Shown one piece after another: positions 1 to 13,300 of a DNA stretch of 64,000 bases. Position 1 is the first letter of the stretch. Each line of letters starts with the position of its first letter. A model generated the notes under the pieces. That model saw nothing but the letters and a program-made list of their open reading frames with translations. It did not search any database and was not told the origin of the DNA. The DNA comes from Rhodeus uyekii (taxonomy: Eukaryota; Chordata; Actinopteri; Cypriniformes; Acheilognathidae): NCBI GenBank assembly GCA_037043235.1, contig JAWRVZ010000311.1, forward strand, positions 472,307 through 536,306. The letters are read 5' to 3'. The position numbers and the translations under genes were made by a program.

Positions 1-205
1 GTGCACTTTATGTATGGATAAAGTACACGATAGATTCCTAGTTGAGACTGTGCCTTATAATCCGGTGCACCTTGTGTGTGTATTGCGTACAAAATAAGCC
101 CATAATTTAGCCTGCACCTTATAATCCGGTGCGCCTTGTGTATGGATTAAGTATTGCGGCTGGGCCTTATAATCCAGTGCGCCTTATGGTGCGGAAAATA
201 TGGTA
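1..205. mobile_element. Terminal part of a DNA transposon with short subrepeats
   Basis: A unit of roughly 60 bp built around CCTTATAATCCGGTGC and TGTATGGATTAAGTA recurs about three times, and the block closes with GCGCCTTATGGTGCGGAAAA. Arrays of this GTGCGCCTTATA type occur at the ends of widespread vertebrate DNA transposons. I cannot name the family with certainty, and the element continues beyond the left edge. There is no open frame. Confidence 0.5.
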
Positions 206-912
206 CATATTAGTCAAATAAAAAAATTACCACCAATAAAATTGCATTTCTACCAAAGCCTACTTTTACAGTTTAAATAAACTATTGGTAATTTTACATT
301 CATTCAGGTTCAACTCCAGGAAGTAAAATTGTTAATAACTGGCATGTTAAATGGTTTTCATATATTTAGCCTAATTTGCTGGCTTTGAGCCTCTCAATCG
401 ATTCATCTGGTTTAAAAGAAGAAGGTCAGCATGAGGTCCAGTTCCTTGATCAGACTCATCTCTCTAATTAGAGCTCATTAAAGAGGTTGAGAGGGTAAAG
501 AGAGGCTTTTGTCTGACCGTTGGCTTCTTTTGTCTCTGGATAATACTTTGGTTACATCACTGTCAGTATGTGCCATTGTCTGCAGCAGCTCAAATTGGGC
601 AATTTTCTCATCTGTCAGCTAAATGCTTAAAGCCTTTGAGCAACTCAGTCTGACAGCCCTTTACCTGCCACAGACAACTGACAATGTTAAACTAAATAGT
701 GAGAGCGAGACCTTTAAGAACAATTACCCGTATACGGAAACGCAAAATTATTTATTACAAAAATAGTTTATTACTGTAAATAAACAAAATTTTTAATGCT
801 TACATTATTCAAAATCCCTGTTAGAAAGCCTTATAACATTACATGAGAAATAAATAAGCATAAAAAAGCAAAATAAATAAAAGTTTTAGCACACATGAAT
901 CAGAAGAATGTA
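206..912. other. 3' flank and probable 3' UTR of c2cd3
   Basis: A/T-rich sequence without coding potential. On the minus strand, TTTATT at 751-756 and 767-772 reads as AATAAA, about 150 bases past the c2cd3 stop codon, so the transcript probably ends near 730-750. From 206 to about 720 I see nothing recognisable. Confidence 0.45.
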
Positions 913-1558
913 CTAACTTCCTTCTGTAAACTTTGACGCAAATATTTTTGCAATTCTTTTGGTCTCTTCACTCCTCTGTGAGGAAGGGATGCTGGGTCTT
1001 GATCGAGGTGTTCTTCGATATAGAGTAACAGGATTTAGAGTCTCCTAAAAGAGAGAATAGCCAAACCAAATATGAATGAATAACCAATTCATGACATCTT
1101 TTAAAAAAAGAAAAGTAACTCAATTATACAAATAAGAAAGCGTACCAAGATTCATAAACTTTGGAGATTGTGTTCACAATGTAAAGGTTAGTCGTTATTT
1201 GAAAATATATTCGCTCATATCTACAGAATGATTTGACCATTAGCAAAGGATGACCCTATTTTTTTGTATAAGTATAAATGGAATATATGTGACCAACAGA
1301 TCAGGACAGAATGAACTGACTAACAAAAATAATAAGAAGAAATAAAAGACCCATCCTGGGACAGGTTGCTGGTTTATTATCATCAACTAAAACTAAACTT
1401 ATTAAACACATTTCTATAAACTAAAATAAAGCTGGAAAACAAATTGATAAAAAAAATTGAAAATTAGATGAAAATTTGAAATGTTGCATTGATAATAAAC
1501 TGAAAAAATTATGTTGAAGCACTAAAATGAATAACTGTAAACAAATAAAAACTGAAAA

Positions 1559-1589
<31 letters not shown>

Positions 1590-4500
1590 CCAACCTAAAC
1601 TGGCAAAAACACATGATGAAATCCAAATCAAAATATTAATAAAATTATACTAAATAACTAAAATAACACGGTCCTGGGACCATCTCCACACTTATAGTCT
1701 CTTGACAGTTTCAAAAGATAAACCAAATGCATTAACTAAAGTATCTTCAATGCATTAATTAAACCTGAAAATATAGTCCGTCAGCAAACGGTAGCAGTAG
1801 CTGTACTGGAACTTCTAAAAATGGGAGAGTACTCACAGATTCAGTTGTTGCTGATGGAAAGACGGGTGCCATCCTTAAAGCCCTCATGGACGCCTCCAGA
1901 TGGTGTGCTGACAAGAAGAAATTTGGAATCTCTACAGATTCTGAACTGCAAGGAGGGGTTTAGCCAAAAATAACCCAGATATCATATAAAAAAAGCATAT
2001 TCCCCATTGATCTCAGCTTCTTTTTTTAACACTACACATAGACTTCTATTGTAAATTCATTTATAATGCAAGTCTATGTGGCAAAAGTGTCGAAGCTTTT
2101 TTGTTGCTTTTTAAAACATGCCAGATATGCAGTCAACAGAACTTAAAATGCTGTTTTGAGTCATATAAAGTTTGGAAGGATACGGTTTTGTTCTCCTCTC
2201 AACACTTTCATCATTTGTTTCTGAATCAGACTCTATAGAGTGAGTTGAGTTTGGTTTTTCTTCAGGCCTACTGTTACTTAGATCATAATCTTCAACCTCA
2301 CTAATGCTAGAAAGAGCACCGTCTACATCCAGACCATCTGGAGAGGGCTGCTGTTCCCGATGATCTGTGGCATAAGCGCTTTCACTTCTAAATGTATCCG
2401 GATCGGTTTCAGATCCTTCACAGATATCAGAGTCAGAAACAATGTCTTGTGATTCTGCAATCGGTGACTGCAGGTTAATGTCTGGAACAAGTTCTCTGCG
2501 GTTTCTTTCCTCTCCTTGAACGTGGACGGTGTCATCATGGACGTGATGCTGCAGTAACTCCAGACTCTCCAGAGATCCCATATCTGGGTCAGACAGTAGG
2601 CTGGTCCAGGGACTGGTTCTGTCTGTGACTGAAGTGACCTCATTAAGTGCTCGGGGATGGATTAAAGTTTCCTCAAAATCTTCTTCATCGTTATCCTCTT
2701 CTTTACACTCATCTTCATTAGATGAGTGATCGCTGTGATGGAGCTTTTCATCTTTAGGAGCAGCTGGTGACTGTCTGATCTCTGCAGGAGTAGGAAAGAT
2801 GATGGGCAAGACTTCATCTTCCTCCTCCAACATCATATCTGAATCTTTATGAAAGTGTGGCTCTATCTCATAGCTGTCAGAATCCAATAATGGAAGCCGA
2901 TCCTCCCGATAGGTTAAACGCTCATCTACTGCATCAGGAGTGGTGGAGCATTTATGGGTAGTTGGTGGTTCTTCTGTCTGGTGTTCACTTAAGCCTGATT
3001 TGAAATAAACACAGAATTTTAAAAAAATTCAATTGAATAAAAAGGACATCGCATAAACAACCCACCTTTTATGATGTTATTGACCTCTCCCACCAGCTGA
3101 CTGGACTTCAGTAGGAGTTGTGTCGTGTCCGCCTCTGAGTCGCTACACTCTTCCGGCCTAGAGGTTTCTCTCAGCTCACTCAGCTTTGGGAATGTTGGAG
3201 CGGACAACTTCCGACTGAAATATCTTTGAATATCATCCAGCTCGCTGAGGTTTTTCCTTAAAACACAAAACAAATTAGATTAATAATCAAAACGACAGCC
3301 GCATTGGAATGCATTGCCGATCCACATAAAAAGTCTGATCGTGTTAGGCATCATATCCATACATTATTGCAATCTTATTTAAACTGTTAAATAGCATAGT
3401 AAAGTAAACCTTTGAATCTGACAGCTGGACTGAAAAATACATACTGTAAGTTTGGGGTTAGTAAAAAAAAAAAGTCAAGACACTATAAAAAGTGTTATTG
3501 TGAAATATTATTACAATTTAAAAAGTACCAGTTTTCTGTTCATATATTTTAGCGTAATTTATTCCTGTGATGCAAAATGTCTTCAGTGTCACATGATCCT
3601 TCAGAAATTATTCTAATATGCTGATTTAGAAACCATATTTTTTGAGGAAATTGTATACAGAATTTATTTGATGAACAATGTTTTTAAAATAGAAATCATT
3701 TGTTACACTATTCATGTCTACTTATGATATGGTGTGGATGACATTAAATGCCATTCTTTAAATGTTATTTTGAACGTGTGAAGAATATGTAAACTGATAT
3801 TTGTATTTCATATGGACTCTAACATTTCAGCCAGGAAGTGGAGGACATTAATGCTACCTGAGGGCAGAGAAGAGTGTTGAACTAGATGGGTGGGAATCTC
3901 CAGGCAAAGAGAAGCAAGACGCTTTCTCACCCTCATGCAAAGTCTGATGGAACATTCTTATGTTGTCCATGTGCTCATCGTGGCGATCTGTCACACTGGA
4001 TCTGACAAAACACCTCCAAGATATTATTTCAGATAGTAAAGCTGATAATAAGGCAGATTCTATACCATTTTCCCTAAATAAATACCTGTCAGAAAGCAGT
4101 CTTTCAAACTGATCAGGAGGCGTCTTGATCCTCTGCTCTGGAAAGCGACTAATGTGGCTGGGGAAGTTGCTGTACACAGCTGTTGTTTGATAGCAGAGTG
4201 GAAGTTTACTAAAGAGAGCCTGTAAAAGACATAATCATCATAATTATCATGTGTGACAACAGCATTACATTTTTCAGGAGGAAAAACCTTTTTTTCATTT
4301 CATTATTTCTCAAGGATCAAACCAGCAACAAAACAAAATGCATGAATGGCTTACACTGGAGTCTGGAGCAACAGTCTCGTGGGCCGTCTGTCTCTGTGCA
4401 CGGAGGTCATGCACTGCCCTCAGGGGAGACACAGACACCTTTAGCTGTCCCTGACACTGCCCAGTGAAATCAGTGATGTTATACCAGCCACAAACTGACT

Positions 4501-7283
4501 GAAATCCTGACAGAAGGGGTGACAGGTCTACAGACACGAATCCAATCACCCGCTCAACCTCTGCAAAGGGAAATACATTGTAAAACTAGCCGTTAGCATT
4601 TTCTGAAGAAATTATGCGAAATGTATAACACAGGGATACATCCCTGTGTAACAAATCCCTGTGTAACAACGCTAGCATGTTCCCGTGTGTCATTACCTCC
4701 TTTATGCCAAACTTTAAAAACCAAGGACTGCTGGGGATCCAAAAGTAGCTCCTTCGACAGTCTGAAAACAAGAAACAGCCATGTTATACCATGGACGCTT
4801 TTAACATTTCAAGGGCTCTCAGAAACAGAAGTCATCATAGTTGGGTACTTTTCTATAGTGGTGAACGGGAGATGATTATTGCATTTCCATTTACTTCAAT
4901 AGCAAAAGAAAACATTCCATTGTATTGAAATGACTAATTTTTCTTAAAGGGACAGTTCACCCAAAAATGAAAATTCTGTCATTAATTGCTCACCCTCATG
5001 GTGTTCCAAACCTGTAAGACTTTAGTTCATCTTCAGAAGACAAACGAAGATCTATGATGGAAAAGATCGTTATTTTTTGTAGATTCTTGTGAATTACACA
5101 GCACATTTGACTTCTTGCGAAAGTGCAAACGTGCTTGAGTTTCAGTTTTTCACAACTGATGTCTGTTGTTGAATTTGTTTATCATATAAAGTGATCGTGT
5201 CTATTTAGAACAAGTGCACTAAACTGCTCAATTCATAGGGATTAGTTTTACGATCTCTTTAATAACTTTTTGTAGCACCAAAGTGGTAGTTGCATAGATA
5301 GAGGGTAAAGAAGGCTGTCAGGTTTCATCAAAAAGATGAAGGTAACATGACGGCTAAGCAATTAATAAGAGCGGTTTAATTTTAGGGTGAACCATCCCTT
5401 TAATTAGCTAGTACATTGTAAATTAATATAATAGTAAAACATTAAATTAACAAAAAATGTTAAATAGTAATTTTCTATCTAGTAAATATAGAAAAATTGT
5501 AAATTCCTCATACAATTCTCATGGACCCTTTGCACAAATTTTGATCGTAAATCTAGGATGGACACACACACACACACACACACACACAAATAAATTACCT
5601 AGAATATGTATATATAAAAATTACCTAGATTTACGATACGGTAATAACTGTGGATCACAGTTTGTGAAAAGAGTCCATGAGAATTACACGAGGAATGTTC
5701 AATGGGTTTACCGGCATTCTTGTTGGTGGTCCCACACAGGGCAGTCACTGTCTTTGATCAATGCTGTGGTCACTGTGCCCGGGGCATCAGTGGTGGCGTA
5801 AGAAACACAGCAACTAGGTAACCCTCCACCCCGCTCAGCAAGAGGACAACCTGAGGATGAGAACAGCATTTAAACACCAATGTCAAACGACTTACAACTG
5901 ACAATGAAGCCAAAAATAAAGATCATCTACCCTTCAGACTCAGATGCATGGCTCTGTCCACAGTAATGTTGGCTACAAAGGTGTCCTCATTGTTGAGCTC
6001 TGAGGATGGTGGAGAATCAGAGCTCACAGCTGGTTTGATGACCTGTTTGCTGGGGGATTGAGATTGTATAGACAGCACTGTGGCGGGGAGGCCTTGTTCC
6101 CCATCCTCTTCTCCTGAACTACTGAGCTCCTCAATGGCTTGAGGTACAGAGTCTGTGGTCACAGTGATATGAACTCTGACAGCAGCACCACTCAGGTTTA
6201 CAGCAGAGCGCTTGAACAGAGGATACACACCTACAACGAGAGAGAAACTGCTGAGGAGGTGAAATACAGATTGCATGTTACAAAACAAAATTGATCAGAT
6301 ATGAGGAATATCTGTGGATATATGAGGAATTTTCCTAACACTTCTGAGGTGGGTACCTATCAAAAATACAAAATAGGGATAGAAACTCTTTAAAATGAAG
6401 TCACAAAAACATAAATAGTCAAACTAAATATTTTATGTGCCGTTTTATTTTACACCACATTTTCTGTTTATTTTATATGAAGACGTTTTTTTGTTACCAA
6501 AATTTGTGACACTCCAAATAAATACTTTATTTTCTAGTAATAAATATGAATAAACATAAAATAAACATTTATATAATCATAGTTTTTGACTAATATTATA
6601 GAAAAATTAAAATTAAAGGCTCTTTACAGGTAAACAGCCAAAAAGATCTCTACCGCTGATTGTTTGATGGTGCTTTAAGTTTCCAGCAAGAGCAGAGAGA
6701 TCCAAAAAGGCAGAGCCCACCAGACGGTCAGCGTTATGAGGCCGGACTCTTTTCTCCTTCCCAAAGGCCACCCACAACTGCACCTCCAGCCTCTCCTCCC
6801 TCAGGTACCAGTGCAGGGGTTGAGTCCTTCTCAACACCACGCTTCTGTTCCCCTGAAATGCCACAGAAGCTAAAGCCTCTTCTCCTTCACTCTCTTCTGG
6901 AACAGGATGTCTAAGTTCTGAGCAGAAGGTCTTCTGGTCGTACAGTTTGTATCTGTAGTAGCAGTAGGTGGAACGCTGCAAGTCTTCATGTCCTGGCAAC
7001 AGCAGGCAATGGATGGGCAGCCATGCTCTAGGCATGGAAAGTGATAACGCCAGAGACTTTGTGCTTTCTTCTAAAGCATCTTTGTCCTCTATATGGGACT
7101 CATCTTCACTGTTTTGCCCCACATCCCATCCCAGTCCACGGGCCGAACTGATGACTCGCTCTCTATCTGCATGATGGGAAAAACTGATGGAGATTTCAAG
7201 TCCTCCTGCTGAAGTCACACTGTGAAGTGATGCTGTGCTCTGAGGTAGAGAGAGACTGTACCAGCCAGATATACCTGTAAAAA

Positions 7284-7340
<57 letters not shown>

Positions 7341-10300
7341 AAATATTAAACTGTATGTATATTTCCTATTAGTATTCAATACCGTAAATACAATTAGATA
7401 AATATATGACCAAGTAAAAGATAATCATATATAACAAAATTGTGGCCAAGTAAAAGATTATATATATATATATATAAAAATATAAAATAATTCATTATAA
7501 ATGTCTAACAATTAAACACTATATTCAATACTTTCATGCCATAACTAAATAAATAAAAATATTGCCAAATAAAAGTGACATTTCTAAAATGCTAAAATTT
7601 AAATAAATATTATATATAAAATCATATTAATATGCAATACTTTCATACCACTTCTTTTATGAATCAGATCTACAAGCTTAATTTTCACAGTGCCCAAGAC
7701 AGCATCCTTCCATCTTGTTGTATCCACTGCTGCAATGAGATAAAAAAATAAAAAAGTAAAAACTTAGTGCATATTTTTTACAGCGCTGTCATCCTTGTAG
7801 TAATATTAAAAGGTAAGTGTAAATACATAAAAATAAGTAAAAACAATTTTTTTAATTAAATTGTTTTACTTTGACTCACATTAAAAATGTGTTTGTGAAA
7901 ATATGAATAGTAAACAGAAAAAATATATCACTTAAAAATATAACCACTAATGTAATATACAGTAATGAGCTGAACAGGCATACAAAACCAGCCTGCTCTA
8001 AACGCTCTGTTTTTTTTTGTATTATTTCTTAGTACACCCACACACATCTTTTGCAAGATGGGATTATATAATGAATGACTTCATGTCCAGTTTTTGTGGC
8101 ATTTGTAACCTAAAGCCATCAAAACATCCTTGACAGAAATGTGTCAAGACAAAATGATCTCCACATATCCGTCTAACTTTCCAAGTTAGGTAACTTACAT
8201 TTCCGCGTGTCTCTGTTGTAAATGGTGAAGACGGCCACTGCCTCCTGCAGGAGTTCAGCAAGACTGACACTCTCCCCGCTGTCTCTCTGCACCAGCAGGT
8301 TACAGCAGAACTCGGCGTGATGTTCAAACTCTGGGCAGAAGCTTCTGGCCACCACACGTGTGCTTCGAACCTCACTGTCCGGCAGGAAGGACAACTGCAT
8401 GGTGATGAAGGAGTTGAGCCCCACTTCTGAGTAATACTGCAGAGAGCTGTCTGTATCTGCAAGAAGTCTGAGAAACAATAGAAAAATCCTAAATAAAATA
8501 AACAATAAAGACAAAAAAATTGTACTTCATGTCATTTTAAAAGGGTCATGACATAAGTTTTATTAATTTAATATGTTCATTGAGGTTCACTTATAATGTT
8601 AATTTTAAAAACAACTGCATGAAAAACACAATAAATATACACCGGTATGCAGAAAAACAATTATTTACAATCTTCATTCTGATCCTCTGTCTGAAATTAA
8701 CAATTTTTAAGAGGAGGCTCATTTTGTTTATGATGAGGTGTACGTTTTAAGCTATGAAACTTGCAGGATTTTTATGGTAAAAAAGACCTCTTATGTGTCA
8801 AATTTGAGTTTCCATGTCATGACTCCTTTAGTTTAATCAAGCTAGATTTCTGTTCAGAAAGCATTTGGGGTAATTTAGGAGAAATTGACTCACTTGGCTG
8901 CAGCTTGCAGTCCGGCCGCTCTGTGCACCTGCACAACCAGCATCACTCTTCGGGAGGGCACTACCCCACTCTTCACTCCGACACTCCTCATTGGTCGAGA
9001 TTTGTACTGAACGCTCACTTCAAGCAGCCCTACAGGTAAGAAAAGACAAAATACTTCAAATTCATATTAAACTCTTTATGTTCTCTGTTTGTAATTTTAA
9101 ACAAATGAGGTGTACAACTACCAGGGGACTGAGGCTCTGTGTCAACAGGTCGGTCAGTTCTTGGTACCAGAGGGAGGGAGAAAAGTTGCACATCGGTTTG
9201 TCCCTGTTTCTGCATGGTTACCATAGCACACAGTTTGGACATGGGAAGCAGTCCTCTGGCTACTAGCTGATCTCTGACATTTGGATAATAATACCTGAAA
9301 AATATTTTCAAAGGGTCATATTTTACTTTAATTTCTAAATAAAGTAGACATGGTTACAATGTTTAAAAAACAAATCAATAAAATGAAAAAATAAAATAAA
9401 TAACTATTACCAAATAATGGCAAAATGTTTTTAAAGGCTCAAATGTAAAAAGTAAATAGATACAATTAAACAATAAACAGTGTCAAATAAGAGACACGTT
9501 TCTTAAATGCTAACCTGAAAAAGAAATAAATAAAAATATTATCAAATAAAATAAAATGTTTTTAAATGCTAAAATGTAAACAAAATATGCAATTAAATAA
9601 ACATATTGTCAAATAAAAAAAACATACAATTTAAATACTAAAATGTGAAAGCAAATAAATTAATTAGTTAAAATACTGCCAAAATATGAGACATTTTAAA
9701 ATGCCAAAATTGAATAAAAATATTACTAAACTAAAGAGTTGTTTTTAAAAGCTAAAATGTAAATAAAAGTGTACAAGAGTAAAAAAAAAATTATTTCTAC
9801 AATAACTGTACCTGCACCAAACCTCAAACTGCACTCCTCCTCCGTTCCTCAGTCCCTGTTTGGCCAGTGAACTTAACAGTATTCTTTGCACTGGGAAGTC
9901 AGGAGGAGCCAGTAGGACATGAGTCTCATTATGTCCAAACATGGGGTCCGGCACACAGAGCGTGGTTTCAGTGCGGTATGTCTTGAGGTCCACATCTGTG
10001 GAAAACAAAAGTTAGTTGAGCTAAACAGAATAAGACATGATTTTAAGCTTTCTGATATTGTCAACAATGAAACGGCTTACTGCTCTCAACAACATGTGGG
10101 TCCATGTCCTCTGTAGACTCATTTTGTGCAGGGAAGGAGTACTGGATGTAACAGTCAGCCTCTCCCCACACCGTAGACTGCAGAGGCGTCAGACACGTCA
10201 CTCGCTCTACTCGGATCATGAAGACATGCTCACGCAAAACATCTGCGATGGTACTAGCCTAAAAGGTTTAGAAACAATTTAGGACTTATTTTTTAACATA

Positions 10301-13300
10301 TCAGTGCTGCTTTCAGTAGTTTTTAAGTGAACTAGCCTTGGTTTCTGCATGTGGCCGGTGGTCTAACATGTGCGCAGGTCTAGACAGCGGTGACATGCAG
10401 GCCAACTCATCATCCCTCATTCGCTGCAGTGCCGTGATCTGCTGTGATAGACCCATTGCTAGACACACCCTTAGGTTTCCACGAGTGCTGCCGGTGAATA
10501 CATCAACCACGGGCATATAACTGTCCACTCCAACCACTGGATACTGAGACTGCAAGAGCAGCTCAGAGATCTTTGGGTCTCTGAAACCAAAGTAAAAAGA
10601 CAAATTATGTTCAATGTCATTTTATTACTGAATTACCTTAATTGAAATAGCTTATTCCTTTTACTTTTCATTTAAATTCTAGTTCACATTTAAGTAATTT
10701 TGTTATGTGCATTTATTATTCTTTTTTTTTTTTAATTCTATTTAGCTTTAATTGAATTTCAAATTTAGTTTCAGTAATTTTCAGCTTAAACTTATTTCAG
10801 TTAGTTAACATTTCTATGTTTCACTTATTTCAATTAGTTTTTTTTATCTAATATTTATATTTTATTTTATTTCAATTAAACAAATATTTTAATTGACTTA
10901 GCTTTATTTAATAGTAATAATTTTATGTTCGACAAAGTGATTCATTATATTCTAATATTAATATTTTTTTTATTATTATCATCATTACTATATAACAAGT
11001 CTTTTATTATATGTAACATGATATTTATTTCACATACTTATTGTAATAAATGTTAACAATATACAAAAATATTATAACTAATATACTGCATATATAGTAA
11101 CATGTGTGTGTGCATGTATATACACATATAAACAGTATAAATATTTACTTAAACACACACATAATATAAATATTTATTAAAAATATATATAATAAAAATA
11201 AATATATAAAAATAAATAAATGTTTTTTTTTTAAATTGCTACCTGAAGGACATGTAGAACTGGTGGAGAGGTAGTTTTACTAAACCAAGGAGTTTATCAT
11301 GATCTGAGCTGCTGGCCCTCAACCAAACTTCAATGACCATCATGTTGTTCTTCATTCTTTCCAACAATCTGCTGGTCAGTGCAATTGGAGCCACCTGTAT
11401 AATGTAAAAAAAATTAGATTACAAAACAATATTGAATTATGGGAGTCCTGATGATTTCCACCACTAAATAATATGGCTAAAGCCTATGAACTTTCCTCAA
11501 TTCTCCATTGTGCACAAACCTGAATAAAGCTGAACGTTGGATGTTTATGACCCCAGCTCACTGTCGATCGAGCGGTTTCATCGGATTCGAGGAGCTTACA
11601 GTTCAAGTAGATATTGGGCTGCATGGGTGCGCAGTTAAAATCTTTCCCATCAGGCACCATGAGCAACATATGAAGCAAAACAACAGCGTCTTCCACTTCA
11701 TTCCGCAGAGGCTCATTAAGAGAGCTTTGGTATCTGACGTGTGGTGATATGGATCGAGATCTGGTTGAAGGTACCAGGATACTCTGGATTTGAGGAACAC
11801 CTACACAAGAAGACGGGTCTCTCCTGTGGTCACTCACACACAAACCCTTCTGCCCACCATTCTCTTCAGTCAGACGAGAAGATGGAGGTCTTTGTGGACA
11901 CTGCATGTGCTTTGCAGGTTTCTTTTTGTTGGAGAAATCATTCTTGTCTGCTGCTAGTTCGATCGAAACCTTTACAAACAAAGAACATGCTTTAGTAGAA
12001 AATGAATATGTAGGAACCAATTGCTGGGTTTAATAAAATCTCCAAGATTTTGTTCTTCCAAGTTATTCCTTACCTTAAGAGGACCAACTGTCTGTTTATC
12101 CGTGTTTCCATCCGGTCTTTGAACAGGCAGGGCAGCAGAAATGCTCAGCGATTCACTCTGCATTAAGGAGCTCAGTGGAAACATTGCTGACCCAATGAGA
12201 ATGGGCTAAACAACAAATAAAACCCATGTAAGAGCCTTCGTTTTTTTTAGGTTTGTTTGAAGTGTGTATATTTTGTGGTAGGCACACACTGGACTTACTG
12301 TTTTTTGAAGGCTATTTCTGGAGTAGATCTTGAATGTAACGTTCACCTCCCACCACTGTTTAATAGAGGACCTATTGAACCTCACTGGAAACAAACTTTG
12401 ATGCTGAAACATCACCACTAAAACAGAAATGAATCACCAGATAAGTACACTACTTCTTGGTTAAACTCGCTTTTAAGCGTCCCTAAAACAAATGTACTCA
12501 CCGCCCTCTATTACTTTACTAGAGACAACTTTTGTAATCTCTGAAGGTACTTGTTGAACATCATCATAACCAGAAGAGACCAGTGGAAAGAGGTACTCTA
12601 CAACATAAAAGCTAGATAGACAGGACAATTACAAGTCAGGTTAGTTTTAAACTAGATGACACTGCCCTCTATATATATATTATCCTCAATGTCATACCAT
12701 TTCTTTGTGACGAGGGGGCGAGGCGGTCTTCCTTTTCTAGAGATACTTCTTGAAGAACTTTCAGTAGGAACTTTTAACTCACTGATGGTAAGCCTGGCAA
12801 AACGGATATCTCCAAGTAAAGATATTTTATCCACACTAAGTCCATAGAGATCATCTCCTGCTTCTGAATGCTGCACTTCATCAGAATCAAGCCTTCAAAA
12901 AAAACAAAACAGATTTGAGCAAATTATTATAGTATCATATTCTGTACCTTTACACAGACATGAAAACATTGACATTTATCATACTTTCTTTTTTTTTTTT
13001 CTTCAGGGTATTGTGTTGAGCATTGCTTTCAGCATTAGTGCAACTGACCGGGGATTTTTAGCTGAGCTTATGTGTTCTTGCTTCCCTGCTGGGCCTTTCT
13101 TCGGATGGTCCTCTTCCAAACCTTCATTTGATATCTGAAATAGGAAAATATAAAGAATTACAAAGTTTGTCTTCTACAAGTTTACATGTGTCCAAATTTT
13201 TAAGTTTCTCAAAGCATCATCACCAACTGTATCATAGTATCAGAAACCAGTTTGAAATAAGATTGAATCAGGGAGTGTTCACACTTGGCATGTTTGGTCG

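Noticed and set aside
1..205. CRISPR-like spaced repeats at the left edge
   Set aside because: The repeats are imperfect, the intervals are not unique spacers, and this is vertebrate DNA. Transposon terminal subrepeats explain them better.
6660..7174. Plus-strand open frames of 84 and 68 codons
   Set aside because: Antisense shadows of the large c2cd3 exon 6654-7274.
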